A DNA stretch of 64,000 nt from Luzula sylvatica. Its lineage: Eukaryota; Streptophyta; Magnoliopsida; Poales; Juncaceae. Location: NCBI GenBank assembly GCA_946800325.1, contig OX326956.1:43857552-43921551 (forward strand), written 5' to 3'. Below the pieces are notes generated by a model that had not been told where the DNA came from, ran no database searches, and saw only the letters and a list, made by a program, of their open reading frames with translations. Position numbers and translations under genes: made by a program. Positions 11,181-23,880 of this stretch are shown here, one piece after another; position 1 is the stretch's first letter, and each line of letters begins with the position of its first letter.

Positions 11181-12622
11181 TGTTGGTTCAAATTTCCTAT
11201 TGTTTGATTATCTCAAATACAATGTCGATACTACTAACAAAATCTAGCAAAATAAATGTGTAGGAGATAGGTACAAAATGAAATGATCAATCAAGAATAA
11301 CAAGGATCAAAGACGTCGAAGAATCACGGAGAAAATCAAGACGCACATGAATCAAGACGTTGAAGAATTGCGAAGAAGATCAAGACATAGAAGATTCCGC
11401 AAGTTGAGATATCTACCTAATCATCAATACAATGTATAGGTATCTCTAAACTTGTTTAAAAGATTAAACTCAATGAAACATATTTGAATACAATTAAAAA
11501 GCCTGAAATCAGTATGTCCGTTGCAACGGAATTACAGTCCGTTGTAACGGAACTACTCGATCTACTCAACATGGGAAATAACAGTATAGTCCGTTGCAAC
11601 GCAATCACCAATACGTTGTAACGGACATGTACGTTGTAACGGAACTCTAGCTCCGTTGCAACGTTATTTTATTTCCAATGAGGAAGCCTGTCACAGAAGA
11701 ATGTCCGTTGTAACGGACATTAATGTCCGTTGTAACGTACATGAAGGCTTCACTTCAGTATGAACTCCCACATAAGTCCGTTGCAACGGATTAACCAATC
11801 CGTTGTAACGGAACCCCTCACCACGTTGTGACGGAAAACTCTCCGTTGCAACGGGAATTAAAACCAAAGCTAAAGTGTTGTCTCAGTAGAATGTCCGTTG
11901 GAACGGACTCAAGTACGTGGCAACGGACTAGCTAACACAGACTTCCGTTATAACGGACTGTGCAATAAATTCAAGTACGTCAGCCTTAACGGCTAGTTTT
12001 TTGGATCATTCCGTTGCAACGGACTATTCAGAAAAAGCAAGTGAGGGAAGGGACTATGTGTTCTATAAAGAGAACCCTTCCCTCATTCTCTCACATCACT
12101 TCATCTATCCAAATTATAACTTCCAAAGAGAGAAACCTTGCTATACCATTGAGCTAAACAATCTTCTAAACCATTCTTAGAGATTAGATTTCCCTCTTCT
12201 TCCTCCAAATACTATTCCCAACTTGTGTGACCGATCACGTTTAGTTAGTATTTAGAAATTGTAATAGGCTAGTACCAAGAGTGTAAAGCCCGCTATATAT
12301 CGATAGAAAACGTGTAAATCGATCTAGGCAAAACCTTGTACGAGTGAGTTGGAATTCAATCGAACGCCGAAAAGGCACAAGGCATTCCCGGAGACGTAGG
12401 TACTCGCAATTAATTGAATCGGTCAATTAAGCGAGTAAAGGGTGAGTTAAAGCTACAAAGCAACCACCTACCGAACTCCGTAATAAACATCGCGTGTTCG
12501 GTATTTTCATTTCATTATTACTTAAATTTATATTCCGCACTAAAATTAGAATTTGTATACCTAGTCGAAAATTGCCCACTAGGTTACCTATTCACCCCCC
12601 TCTAGGTTAGAATTAACCAACA
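11181..12622. mobile_element. Solo LTR of a Ty1/copia-type (Sirevirus-like) retrotransposon
   Basis: 1442 bp. It begins TGTTGGTT and ends AACCAACA, with 5-bp target duplications AACAA at 11176-11180 and 12623-12627. No internal domain or second LTR is present, so this is a recombination product. The 11.5-12.0 kb part holds about 16 copies of a palindrome based on TCCGTTGCAACGGA, just upstream of a TATA-like TCTATAAAG at about 12061. A C-rich tract with CACCCCCCTCTAGG lies near the end. Clustered palindromes upstream of the LTR TATA box are known for Sireviruses; assignment to that genus is inference from this layout. Confidence 0.85.
11517..12023. repeat. Cluster of TCCGTTGYAACGGA palindromes in the LTR U3
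   Basis: About 16 perfect or near-perfect copies at irregular 15-60 nt spacing, some with one changed arm. Each is self-complementary, so either strand offers the same site. Likely transcription-factor or silencing-related sites of the retrotransposon promoter. Confidence 0.8.
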
Positions 12623-12627
12623 AACAA

Positions 12628-13313
12628 CACCACAAATATCGAGAGAGATAATTATTTATTAATAGATTGATTGTTTGAGATTTTACAAATGATACAAAAA
12701 TATGTTTATATAGAGAATATGATGTTCTTTGATACCATGTGAATGAGCTCCGACGTGTAGGTTTTCATGTTTGTACATGTAGATGACTATCCAACCTTTG
12801 AAATCCATACATAATTATACACATAACATATTAAATTATAATTAATACATTCATATTTATAATACCTTCAATTATTTTTATCACTCAACTTTTAATTATT
12901 CAAATGAGTTGGTTTAATTATTCACGTGTTAACCTGAATTTTTTTATATGTCCAAATTTAAACGGTTTATTGTTCCAAGTAATTGCTAAATTTTGATTTG
13001 TGCAGGATATTTGTTCAAATTAGATTTTAATTCTCTTAATTAGTCACCCAACTCTAAATTATTCTCGATTAAACTTTATAAATTGTTCAAATCATACCGT
13101 CTTGTCAATTTTTAGTTACCGGAATTGTTTAAATTAGTCTCACGATTGTCTCCATGAAATTGTTAATTCAAAATTTTGATAAAATGATAAAACAATATAA
13201 CAAATATTATAGTTATACTTTAATAATTTAGTAATATTTATTTTGTAAATAAATGATATATTTATTAATGATATAGTTTTATTATAAAGTTGTAAATTTT
13301 CTTGTTCGGTTCG
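12628..13313. other. Intergenic AT-rich DNA
   Basis: No gene, RNA or bounded element recognised. Confidence 0.5.
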
Positions 13314-13321
13314 ATTTTAAG

Positions 13322-13796
13322 TAGGGATGTTCATTCGGTCGGTTCGGCTCAAACCGAATCGAATAAGACTAAACCGATTTAACCCGGACATAACTAAATT
13401 CAAACCGAACGGAACCGTTTTAACTTTGGAAACGATTAAATATCGAACCGAATAAGGAATACTATAATTTTAAAATAAAAATAAATTTATAAAAAATAAA
13501 CTCTATTTATCGAAAAAATATAAATACATGTCACAAATATAATTATATTATTTTATAAGATTAAATCATTTTTTTATATATTAACATTAACATATTAAAA
13601 AATATGAAAAATTAAATGCTAATTGGTCGGTTCGGTTTAATCGATTTTTAAAACTCCAAAATCGAACCGAATAAACCAAACAATACTATTTTTTGAACCG
13701 AACCGAATTAAATAAACCGAAAAACCAAACCGATTAAACCGATTTCGACCCGTTCGGTTCGTTATCCAAATAATTCAAACCGTTTGAACACCCCTA
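13322..13796. mobile_element. hAT-like MITE
   Basis: 475 bp. Left end TAGGGATGTTCATTCGG; the right end complement reads TAGGGGTGTTCAAACGG. Flanking 8-mers ATTTTAAG (13314-13321) and ATTTGAAG (13797-13804) match at 7 of 8 positions, consistent with an 8-bp hAT duplication. The interior is rich in GGTTCGGTTTAA-type repeats in both orientations and has no ORF. Confidence 0.75.
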
Positions 13797-13804
13797 ATTT
13801 GAAG

Positions 13805-14137
13805 TCAGTTCAAAATTTAATTCGGAACAGTATCAATCTAGTTAGGTTCGGTCGGAATCGGGACGGTTTTTTCGGTTCGGTTTGAACCGAACTAAACCGT
13901 CGAATACAAATCGCTAATCATATTTGTCTAAATAATGATTCGATAAGCTAATTTCGTTGAATTGAATCAAATTGTTTATGAAAATATGGTTATAATTAAT
14001 CTAAAACAATTATGCAAGTGTTATCTTAAATTAAATTAGTAATTAAATTTTCAATAGGTATTATCATATATGTGTTTTCATAGATTTAAATTAGGTTATC
14101 TGTACAAGAAAATATGTTGTAGTAACTTTAGTAAATA
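13805..14137. other. Intergenic AT-rich DNA
   Basis: Short stretch between two elements. Its left part repeats the GGTTCGG motif of the adjacent MITE, perhaps a fragment of a related copy. Confidence 0.4.
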
Positions 14138-15420
14138 CTAGCTTTATCCCCGCGCAATTGCGCGGGATGTTTTTTATATAATTATTTAAATAGAATTAAC
14201 GCGTGTGCGAATTAACGCGTGTGTGAATTAACGCGCATGCGTTTGAACTAAATTAATCTAATCATGACATATTTGCAAATATCATGATGTCGATAGATGC
14301 ATAAGGTTCATGAAATTAGTCTATCACGGATATTATTTTCTAATATAATTTGTATAAATAGCATTTGTTAAGGTGCTTCTAAAATCGATTAATATAATCA
14401 GGACATATTCGCAAATTTTGATATGTATGTAAAATAGGAAAAAAAGACCAAAATGTAAAATAAGAAAAAACGATCAAAATGTAAAAAATGATCGAAATGT
14501 AAATAAAAAAAAGGACCAAAATGTAAATAAAAAGGTCAAAAATGTAAATCAAAACTAAAAAGGACGAAAATATAAATTAAAAAATGTAAAAAAGGTCCGA
14601 AATGTAAATTAAAAAGGACCAAAATATAAATTAAAACTAAAAAGGACCAAAATGTAAAAAAAGGACCAAAATATAAATTAAAAATGTAAAAAATGACCAA
14701 AATATAAATAAAAATGACCAAAATATAAATTAAAACAAAAAAGACCCAAATATAAATAAAAATGACCAAAATGTAAATTAAAAAAATATTTTTTACACAA
14801 AAGCTTTTGATGACGTGGAGGCTTAGAATTGCAAGAATTTTGTTTGATTTATATATAAGATATAATGTATGTAAAATAAGAAAAAAAGACCAAATGTAAA
14901 AAAGGACCAAAATGTAAAATAAGAGAAAAGGATCAAAATGTAAAAAAAGATCGAAATGTAAATTAAAAAGGACCAAAACGTAAATAAAAAGGACCAACAT
15001 GTAAATTAAAACTAAAAAGGACAAAAATGTAAATGAAAAGGACTAAAATGTAAATTAAATGTAAAAAAGGACCGAAATGTAAATAAAAGAGGACAAAAAT
15101 ATAAATAAAAAGGACAAAAATGTAATTAAAACTAAAAAGGACCAAAATGTAAATTAAAAATGTAAAAAAGGATTGAAATGTAAATAAAAAGGACCAAAAT
15201 ATAAATAAAAAGGATCAAAAAGTAAATTAAAATTAAAAAGGACCAATATGTAATTAAAATGGACCAAAATGTAAATAAAAAAAATATTATTTTTACAAAA
15301 AAGCCCCTGATGACGAATAAAATGAACCAAATTGTAAATTAATTTTTTTGTTTTTCAAAAAAACTCCTGATGACGTGGAGGCATAGAATTGCAATGATTT
15401 TCTCTACTTTATACATAAGA
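14138..15420 (-). mobile_element. Non-autonomous Helitron with duplicated 5' part
   Basis: On the minus strand the 3' end has the hairpin CCCGCGCAATTGCGCGGG followed by GATAAAGCTAG and a flanking T. Two possible 5' ends starting TCTTATATATAA or TCTTATGTATAA, each preceded by A, occur at 14860 and 15420. The segment between them repeats about 14416-14860, so the 5' part appears tandemly duplicated. No Rep/helicase coding. Confidence 0.75.
14435..15300. repeat. Minisatellite, about 20-bp unit AAAAGGACCAAAATGTAAAT
   Basis: Dozens of degenerate copies inside the Helitron. Long minus-strand frames across it (14536-15024, 14963-15145) encode only hydrophobic repeats and are artefacts of the repeat. 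Confidence 0.85.
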
Positions 15421-17008
15421 TTAATAATAATTAATATGTTATAATTATTCTATGAATAATTATTGTATGAACATAAACATGATACGGCAAATAAAATTGG
15501 AAATTTTTTACATAAGATGTGTAAATATTGATTTCTCAGGGTCTTATATACAAATGTTGAAATTCAATGAGGATGGACCAATGAACCTAAATATCATTTC
15601 TTCTTAATTTCTTACATGGTTTTGAAAACCAGGAACATATAAAAAAAATTGTTCAATGGGCCATCCATCACTTGAAACTTGGTAGCATATTTTTTATTCG
15701 AATATATTAGTATAGGTATATATGTGTCAATTTGTGAGTGGGTACGTGTTAGCAAAAGTTTTTTTTTGTCCTTTTGTGATATTCCCTCTGTTATAGGAGT
15801 AATGATACAAACCACACCTTTCTTCCCACGAATTAACCACACCTGTCACGTGGCAGCCAGTGATTGGCTGCAGCAAACTGTTATAGCAAGGAAAAGATAG
15901 ATTTCTTTTCAAGTATTTTTAGTGTACACGCAGAGTTTTTCCATGTTTATTTTGGCTTCGATGACGATATGATAAAAAAAATTATTTTTTTTAATTTTTG
16001 AACTTCGATATTAACAATATTATTCGATAATGTTTATAAATTTAAAAAATTGTTTATATTTTAATTTTAATATGTAAATTATTCTTTTTTATTTCTGTTA
16101 AATGTAATATTAAAATTGTTTAAAAATAACAAAAAACATAACCTACTAAGTATTATATAAAATTATTATTATTATATTTTTCGAAAGAATAGTACCAATA
16201 TTAAAAGAAGTTATACATTAAGGCTGTGTTTGGTAACCGAATAAGGCCGAGATGGTTTGAGATGACCAAAATACCCATACTATTCATGTTATTGTAGTAT
16301 TGAATGTATGTAACAAAATAAAAATGAAGTTGATAAAAATACAAATTAGGATAATGTTGAATATAAAAATAAAATATTTTGCAAATGACCAAAATATCCA
16401 TATTGTTTTATGAAAATTGAAAATGACAAATATTATATAGTTAATAAAAATAAAAATTATCCATTTTCTACAGTTAAGTATATTTATTATTGAAAGATAA
16501 AAATGAAGTTAATAAAATTAAAGTAAATTTGACAAATTTATGAAAAAATAATCAACACATTTAATATTAAGTAGTCTATTAAATTGGCTTCTAAAATTGT
16601 ACATAAATTGCTTTCTTAAAAATTAGTTATTTATTAATCAACTTAATTTATTTTTTGAAGATAAAAAAATAACTATTTAAACCCCTCTCATGAAAAATAA
16701 AAAAAGTAAACAAAAATAGAACACACACAACATCAATTTGTTATTTTAATCTCACGATCCTCTCCAATGAAGAGTATAATTGAGAGAACTTGATTTTTTT
16801 TTTTCCGAAAAAAACTATCTCATGAGTGATCTCAGATTGAAGAGAATAAAAATTATAAGATAATGATGTAATTTAATTCTTAAATAGATGAAAATAATGA
16901 AAGAGATATAATTTTGAACAAAATAAATGAAATGACGAGAGAGAAATATTTCGGAACGGTGAAAAATAATAAAAATATGTTGAAAGAGGGTTAATGAAGA
17001 CAAAATAC
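15421..17008. other. Intergenic AT-rich DNA with TIR-element fragments
   Basis: At about 15796 a GGAGTAATGATACAAACCACACC motif fragment resembles the end of the MULE-like element at 58448-60399. At about 16220 a GGCTGTGTTTGGTAACC motif resembles PIF/Harbinger-type ends. Neither has a partner end that could be found. No gene. Confidence 0.4.
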
Positions 17009-18439
17009 CTAGGGGCTGTTTGGCAGGCGGAATTAGTGGTTGGAATTGGATATTAAGATTCATCAAAATCTAATTCTTTGTTTGGTACAAGGAATTAGGG
17101 AGAGAATTAGAAAGTGGAGAATCTTGATATTCCATCTTTTGCTCACTATTTCGATTCCAACAAAAGCTAGAATTCCAAGATGGAGAATCTTGTTAATCCA
17201 AATAATAGTAATAATAATAATAATGATGATAAAAAAAATGATAATACAAAAATAATAATGTAATAATATAATAATAATTATTATATTATATAGTAATTAT
17301 ATCGTACTAATAAAACAATTATATTATAAATATTATATTGATATAACTAATATAATATTAAATATATTATAATATTATTAATACATTAAATCAAGCAAAA
17401 GATTATAATCAAATAATAATCATATTATAATTATTAAATCTATATCATTAATATTATATTATATATTACTATAACATAAATTATTATTTATAATAATTAT
17501 ATTATATCTATATAATTAATATGATAATATATATTATTATAAAGAATATTATTTTATGAATAAACTACAATATTACAATCAGGTAAAAATGCAATTAATA
17601 ATATTATATTAATTATAATGTATTATATGTATAATATTATTTTATTATAATAATATAATCATTATAAATTAATAAAATAATATTTTAATATTATTATTTT
17701 ATAATCATATCCATATAATTAATTATATTATAATAATAAAATAATTATTATATCCACATAATTAATATAATATTATATGTAAAGTAAATTTAATATTTTA
17801 ATATTATTATTATTTAATTGCTAATTTTATAGTAATTATAGTAAAATAATAAGATAATTTTTTAATTATAATATATATTATCATAATATATTGTATAGAT
17901 ATAATATAATATTATTTTATATTGTAATAATGTAATATTACAATAATATTATTTTTTATCAGTTTTAATGAAATATTATTTTTAGATTTTCAATAACAAA
18001 TATATAATAATTATATTATAATAATAGTATATAGTATTATATATCATTATAATAACATTATAATTGGATAATATATATTATTACAATAATTATGTAATGA
18101 TAAATTCAATATTATTTGATTATTTAAGAAAGATACTTAATATTTTTTATCAATTTTAATTAAACATTATTTTTACATTGTAATTTTAATATATTATATT
18201 ATTATTATTAATATAAATGTATTATTAATATTAATAATATTAATATATTAACAATATTAGTAATATTAGTATGTTAATATTATAATAGTATATTATATGA
18301 ATATGCTAATATAATAGCACTAATATAAAAATATTAATATATTAGTATTATTTACAATATTTTAATATTAATATTAATATTTGTATTATGAATATATATT
18401 GTCATATAATATAATATAATTATAATTAAATTTATATTA

Positions 18440-18477
<38 letters not shown>

Positions 18478-18764
18478 TAAAATTAGTGCAATAATATAAC
18501 TACAATTAATAATATTATGGTGATTTTATATTATATGATAATACTATTATATTGTATTAATTTTAATCAAACATTTGTTCTATATTTTCAATAATGAAAT
18601 TCCAGAATTTTTCTAACCATCCAAACGAAGAATTATATTTTCCAGCATCTTATAATTCGGACATCCAAACAAACTGTGGAATTACTAATTCCAGAACTTT
18701 TTTCTCCTCCACCTTATAATCCAATTCCACTCTACTAATTCCGCTTGCCAAACGGCCCCTAAGG
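17009..18764. mobile_element. 1.75-kb TIR element, PIF/Harbinger-like, with AT-rich interior
   Basis: Left end GGGGCTGTTTGGCAGGCGG and right end complement GGGGCCGTTTGGCAAGCGG continue into a shared GAATTAGT...GGAATTGG, giving TIRs of about 40 bp. The interior is nearly pure A/T with TAATAATAT repeats and no ORF. A second copy of the right terminus lies at about 20160-20356. The TSD is short (TA or TAA) and not securely defined. Confidence 0.65.
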
Positions 18765-20399
18765 GCCTGTTTGGCGTTGAGGATTTTGGGTGGAGCGGGG
18801 TTTTGAGATGCCGCAAAACCATGATTCTATGTTTGGCGGAGGTTATGAGGCAAGAACTAAATAGTTCCGGAATTATCATCTCTATATGTTTCCAGCTAAA
18901 TCTAATTCTCTCCAAAAGCTGGAGCGCCAAAGTGGAGAACTAAAATTAATGTAAGAATCTTCTCAAACCTTCTCTTTCCACTCTCCTCTCTCTTTTCCTT
19001 CGGCCAGTCCTAATTTGGGTGATTTCTTCAACTCGTTTCGTTGCTATCCAGTCTTCTCTCTATCTCTCTCCAAAAATGGTCATTTTTTGTTAGCTCGTGA
19101 TTTCTCTCTTCAGTTTAGATTTTTGCAAACCTTCTCTTTTTTGTGTATTTGCTGCTAGTTTATACCAAATTGACCATATAGTGTTTAGATTCAACTTTGT
19201 TTGATTGTTACTGTGAATCTGTGATATTATCAATTCTGTTGGGAGAGTTAACAATTCAGGATATTTAGAGTAGCAATTCCTTTGGTAGAATGATTAATTG
19301 TATGTACATAACAATTATACTCAAAAGGATTTTCAATTTCGTCTAATTGTTGTCTTGGTTGCTTGAATTTTTTTTAATGCAAATTGGGTTTCTTTATAGT
19401 ATAGTGGTATCATCAGTTACGCAAAGTGATTTTCTCTTGTATCAATTATACACATTTCTTCATTGTTCTATGTACATTAGGTTTCTCAATTAACTTAAAA
19501 TTGAGGGATGTTGATAGAAAAATCGAGCCTTAATTGAGGATTGTTCAGACTAAATATTCAGGATTTGTGCTTAATAGGGTCAATCGATGATTAAAGGCCA
19601 CTGAGACTAAATGAAGTTTGATGTACTTTGTACAAATTTAGATCGACAATGGATAACTAACAAGATCGGCTAATCACTGTGATTATTCAAATAAAAGTGG
19701 TTATACTTATGAATGTTGTAATGGCACTTATTAGTTTGTGAATGATGTAACTACACTAATTAACTTCATTTATTTGTACTTTTATATTTATGTTGTAATT
19801 ACTAATACTGATTCGTTTATATTCAAATGTTGTAATTATTCGAAAAATAGTATTATAGTAATTGTATTAAAATAATAAAATAATTATTCTAATAATAATA
19901 TATATTAATAGATAAAATATAAGATTATAATAATATATAAGTACATTTAATATTTTATATTATTATTATAATAATATTTTTTATAATTATTAATATTATA
20001 TTAATTATATTAAAATAATAAAATAGTAAACTAAATTCCAGAAATTATATAATTACTTATAAATTACAATAATATAATAATATTTTAATGAATATATATT
20101 GAAATAATGATATATTATAATAATATTTTTTTATCAAACTATATTATTATTCTTTATCAATTTTATTGAGATATTATTTTTACATTTCCAATAATAAAAT
20201 TCCAGAATTTTATAAACAACCAAACAAAAAATTATATTTTCCAGCATTTTATAATTTGGACAACCAAACAAACTGTGGAATTACTAATTCCAGAACTTTT
20301 TAGTCCTCCACCTTATAATCCAATTCCACTCTACTAATTCCACTTGCCAAACGGAGTATATATTTTTGCTTGTTTTGTGAACAGACTATTTTAGATCCG
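18765..20399. other. TE-derived intergenic DNA
   Basis: Begins with GGGCCTGTTTGGCG, the start of another Harbinger-like sequence. Continues through a CT-rich leader-like part (18960-19140) and AT-rich DNA, and ends with a copy of the preceding element's right terminus at about 20356. No coding gene found. Confidence 0.45.
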
Positions 20400-20640
20400 G
20401 CCCACTAAATCAACAGACCACATTAGGACAGCCCATATTACAAAAATATCTTGCCAATTGAGATCCCAGAATCGTAATCTCGATTTTTAGAAAGACCCCA
20501 GGATTATATTCTCGGGATTTACAAAATGCCAGATTTCAGTTCTCGGTTTATCAGCAAAACGCCTAATTCTTTTACCGGTTGGACGCCGTCTCTCCTTCTC
20601 TCTCAAAACCCAAAACCCTAATAACGAGCTCTCTCTTACC
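20400..20640 (+). promoter_or_regulatory. Promoter/5' UTR with site II and telo-box motifs
   Basis: GGCCCA at about 20399 and GCCCAT at about 20431 are site II (TCP-type) elements. AAACCCTAA near 20611 is a telo-box. This pairing is known from plant ribosome-biogenesis and ribosomal-protein genes and fits the Utp12-domain gene directly downstream. Confidence 0.65.
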
Positions 20641-21587
20641 ATGGTTACCGAGAATAACCAAAGCCTTAAATCGAATCCGATTCCTCCAAGTGCTGATTCA
20701 GTGCATGCGTTGCTTAAACAAGCTTTACATGGAGACGATCTTTCTTTGCTTCTGGATTGCTTGTACACCAGAGACCAGAAGGTACTGACCTCTTTTCATT
20801 TATACATTCATATGTAATGTTAAGGAATATAAAACTTTACTTGGTTGATTAACCTTTTTCTAATTGGTTATTTGATTAATTACAGGTTATTAACAATTCA
20901 ATTGCACTTTTGAATCCCTCCGATGTACTTAAACTTTTGAAATACTTCACGATTATGAGTCAATCTAGGTAAACCCTTAACAAAGTTTGTAAATTTGCAT
21001 GTATTGAAAATCGGTTTGTACCAAATTTTAAATTCTCTAATTTTGTACTTAATTTCAGAGGTGCTGTAATGGCATGTGTATTGCCATGGCTGAAAAGCTT
21101 GATTACTCTCAAAACGAGCAGCATTGTTTCTCACGATTCATCTCTCTCTCTTCTTAATTCCCTATATCAGGTTAATTTTCGTCATATTCTGAAAAGTGAA
21201 AATATTATATTTGGTTTATGCATTAAGGCTAATTCCATTTTTTTGATAATTTCGTAAATTTGTTCAAAACAGGTGATAGATCCGAGGGTCTCTACATTCG
21301 ACACGGCGCTTCAGTTATCTACATGCATCGATTTTCATTTCAATGATGTATGTTTCGCATCTATATTTTGAATTATATTTTACTTTGAATTTCCTTTTCT
21401 GATAAATAAGATTAAAACTTTAAATTGGCAGAGCTGTGATGAAGAAATTGATGAGCAATTCGAGGCTCCAATAATTTATCAAGATGAAGATAGCAATGAT
21501 GAAAGCGAAGAAGATTCAGAAGTTGAAGATGCCATGCATACTGACAAAGAAGAAGAAGACGACGACGGTGAAGTTGAAAATTTCTAA
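20641..21587 (+). CDS. Utp12-domain protein (WDR43/UTP5 C-terminal-like), small
   Basis: Five exons: 20641-20781, 20886-20968, 21059-21170, 21273-21347, 21432-21587; 567 nt, 188 residues. All introns are GT-AG and frames join cleanly. The ATG at 20641 has an ACC-ATGG context. Residues about 20-130 look like a Utp12 domain: VHALLKQALHGDDLSLLLDC, then a helical VINNSIALL..DVLKLLKYF part and VLPWLKSL. The last 50 residues are an acidic Glu/Asp tail. No WD40 repeats are present, whereas the family members UTP4, 5, 12, 13 and 15 normally carry them. Known role of the domain: assembly of the small-subunit processome in the nucleolus for pre-18S rRNA processing. Whether this WD-less protein acts there is inference, supported by the telo-box promoter. 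Confidence 0.8.
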
Positions 21588-21679
21588 AATGCCCCTGAAC
21601 TGAATACTCCCTTAATTATATTTTAAAATTCGATCCATGGCATTTATTAATTTAGTAATTTGGTATGTCTTGCTTGTTG
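21588..21679 (+). other. 3' UTR of the Utp12 gene
   Basis: Ends where homology to the second duplication unit begins, so the duplication breakpoint lies within 100 bases of this gene's stop codon. Confidence 0.4.
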
Positions 21680-22140
21680 AATGTATATCTTTATCTTGAC
21701 ATTTATTGTTATTTATGTAATCTTTTTTTTTATGGATAAAATTATGAAATTATTGTTCTAATTGTTCTAATATCTAATGAAGCATATATTTTCATTAATT
21801 AACATATTTACTGCATGTACCTTACAATAAGAACAAAATATATGTACTTGTGTTTATTTTTTGTATTTTCCTCACGTGAATGAATCAATAGGACAGAAAA
21901 AAAAAATCAAAAAATCTGAAAAGAAAACCTAACACAGCAGTTAATAGTACTTATTTTTGTCAAGAGGCGCTTCCTTTGGCGCCAGAACTTGAATGCAATT
22001 GTTATATATGGTATTGTTTCATCGTGAACCGAGTCTATGACCACTTATTTTAACCATTCATTTCTCCTCTCTTTGGTAACTGTCCCTAATAAATCCATCA
22101 TTACTTCCTTTTCCCCCTTCTCTTCGTTTCCATCGCTGGG

Positions 22141-22141
22141 T

Positions 22142-22185
<44 letters not shown>
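22141..22185. repeat. (CT)n microsatellite in the REM gene 5' UTR
   Basis: About 22 CT units immediately upstream of the start codon; slightly shorter in the unit 2 copy (about 38703-38741). Confidence 0.9.
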
Positions 22186-22187
<2 letters not shown>

Positions 22188-22199
22188 TTTGTGTCGTTA

Positions 22200-23880
22200 A
22201 TGGTGGAGATGGAGAAAGATGGTTTCGAGTGGGCTGAAGTGAAGAAACTCCATTTTTTCAAAGTTCTGGTTGGAGATTTCAAGACTTGTCTGGTAAGGAT
22301 TTTTCCCTTCGAAATCTCTTAGTTTCTCTCTGAATTTTTTCGATGTTTCACTTTCACCCTCAATACTTTGCATTTTAATACCCAAGTTTTTTTCTTTTCT
22401 CTGTTTGGATCTGTAGAGAATTCCGCCCCAATTTGTCAAGAACTTAATGGGTGAAAAGGAAGGAGAAATCAATGGATCAAATTCAATGCCTACTACGATT
22501 GAGGGTCCGAGTGGAAGAATTTGGCACGTAAAAATTGAAAAGAAGATGGATGAATTGTTTTTCACCACCGGATGGCCGAAATTCGTAGAAGATCACACTC
22601 TGCATGAACATGAATTCTTGGTGTTCAGATACAATGGTAATTTTAATTTCTCGATTTTGATTTTTGCTGCAAGTGGTTGTGAGAAAGAAGAAAGGGTTCG
22701 AGAAAGAGAAACCCCTGCTCGTCCGTTGAGAGAATCCCAAGAGAGAGTAATTGAAACTTCTGCGACTCCACAAGATAAAATTAAACAAAACAGCGAAACA
22801 CCTCTCACTCGTGAAAAAAGAGAAAAATCGTCTCAGAGGAGTGAAATGGAGACGACCATCGAAGATAGAGAAAGCCGAGAGAAACCGAAACCAAACAAGG
22901 ATTGTGAAATCGCGGTTAATTCTGATGAAAAGAATGAAGAGATAAACAAAGTGTATAGCGATTGTGAAATAATAACGAATCGTGACGAGGGAGATAAACG
23001 AGATAGAGGAGAGGATCAATTGAAGGAGGAGAATTACGAAGAGATCATGAAATTGGCTAGAGATTGTCGAGACCTAGCAACGAAGAAACGTGCTAAGGAT
23101 TTCGATTTGAAATCTTTATTATCTGAAAAAAGAAAGAAATCCTCAATAGCAGAGACTCTTTTCAACTTGAAAAAGGAAATCTACAAAGACTACAAAGATC
23201 AATCTGGAAATTCCTCTCCCGTTTCCAATATCACGACCAATAAAGACGGTACTTTCTTTCACATTTGATTGTTCGGAGTTTACGTTTCCAATTTTTGGTT
23301 ATTTAAAGCTTACAAAATTGTATCATTCAGGTAGTAATAATGATTCACCGTCAAAGCGGAAAGCCTTGAAAGAGGAAGACGAAGTCGAAGAAATAAAAAT
23401 AAGCGATACGCCCTCGCATGCAAAAAGTCGCAGTGCATTTTTTTACGGACTAGTGAAACGCGAAAAGGATTTGAAATCACTCAAAGCCGCGATGTCTTTT
23501 CAATCAAAATACCCCTCTTTAGTTATTCCTGTAAGTCAGTACAGGTCCAAGCGATCCAGTTCCCTGGTAATGAATTAAACTCATATGCGAAAATAAATAA
23601 AAAAATATATAATTCGATGAGCTATAATTAACTTATATTTTTATAGAAATTACCTAGCAAATTTTGGAGAAAGTATTTGCCGAGAGAGGAAACGATTTTT
23701 GCTTTGCGCAACCGATCTGGAGAAGAATGGCCCGTACGGTATTTACCGCATAGTGGAGCGTTGGCGGTTGGGTGGCATGCTTTCATGAAAGGAAATTTGT
23801 TGCAGGAGGATGATTGTTGTGTTTTTGAGCTCGTAAAACGAACCGAATTTCGAGTTCATATCTTCCGTGCTACTGGGTAG
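22200..23880 (+). CDS. REM-like transcription factor with two B3 domains, unit 1
   Basis: Four exons: 22200-22292, 22417-23248, 23331-23566, 23647-23880; 1395 nt, 464 residues. Splice phases match. The first B3 domain covers residues about 17-112, with LHFFKVLVGDF, RIPPQFVKNL, GPSGRIWHVKI, GWPKFVEDH and EFLVFRYNGN in the usual order. A long charged, Lys/Glu-rich and probably disordered linker follows. A second B3 domain runs from about 365 to 462 with LPSKFWRKYL, GEEWPVRYL, GWHAFMKGN and DCCVFEL. Known for the family: nuclear DNA-binding proteins, many active in reproductive meristems. The start sits just after a CT-rich leader. The tandem duplicate differs by only three residues. Target genes unknown. 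Confidence 0.92.

Noticed and set aside
11517..12023. Possible CRISPR-like array of short repeats
   Set aside because: Repeats are irregularly spaced palindromes inside a plant LTR; spacers are not uniform.
14536..15145. Long minus-strand frames rich in Leu, Phe and Ile
   Set aside because: They run across the GGACCAAAATGTAAAT minisatellite; the protein is a translated repeat.
20579..20788. Frame starting upstream of the Utp12 gene
   Set aside because: Different frame from the five-exon gene and no conservation; the ATG at 20641 fits the exon structure.
22483..23019. 178-codon antisense frame (and its copy at 39039-39575)
   Set aside because: Lies opposite the REM exon, has no domain, and its openness follows from the Lys/Glu-rich sense codons.
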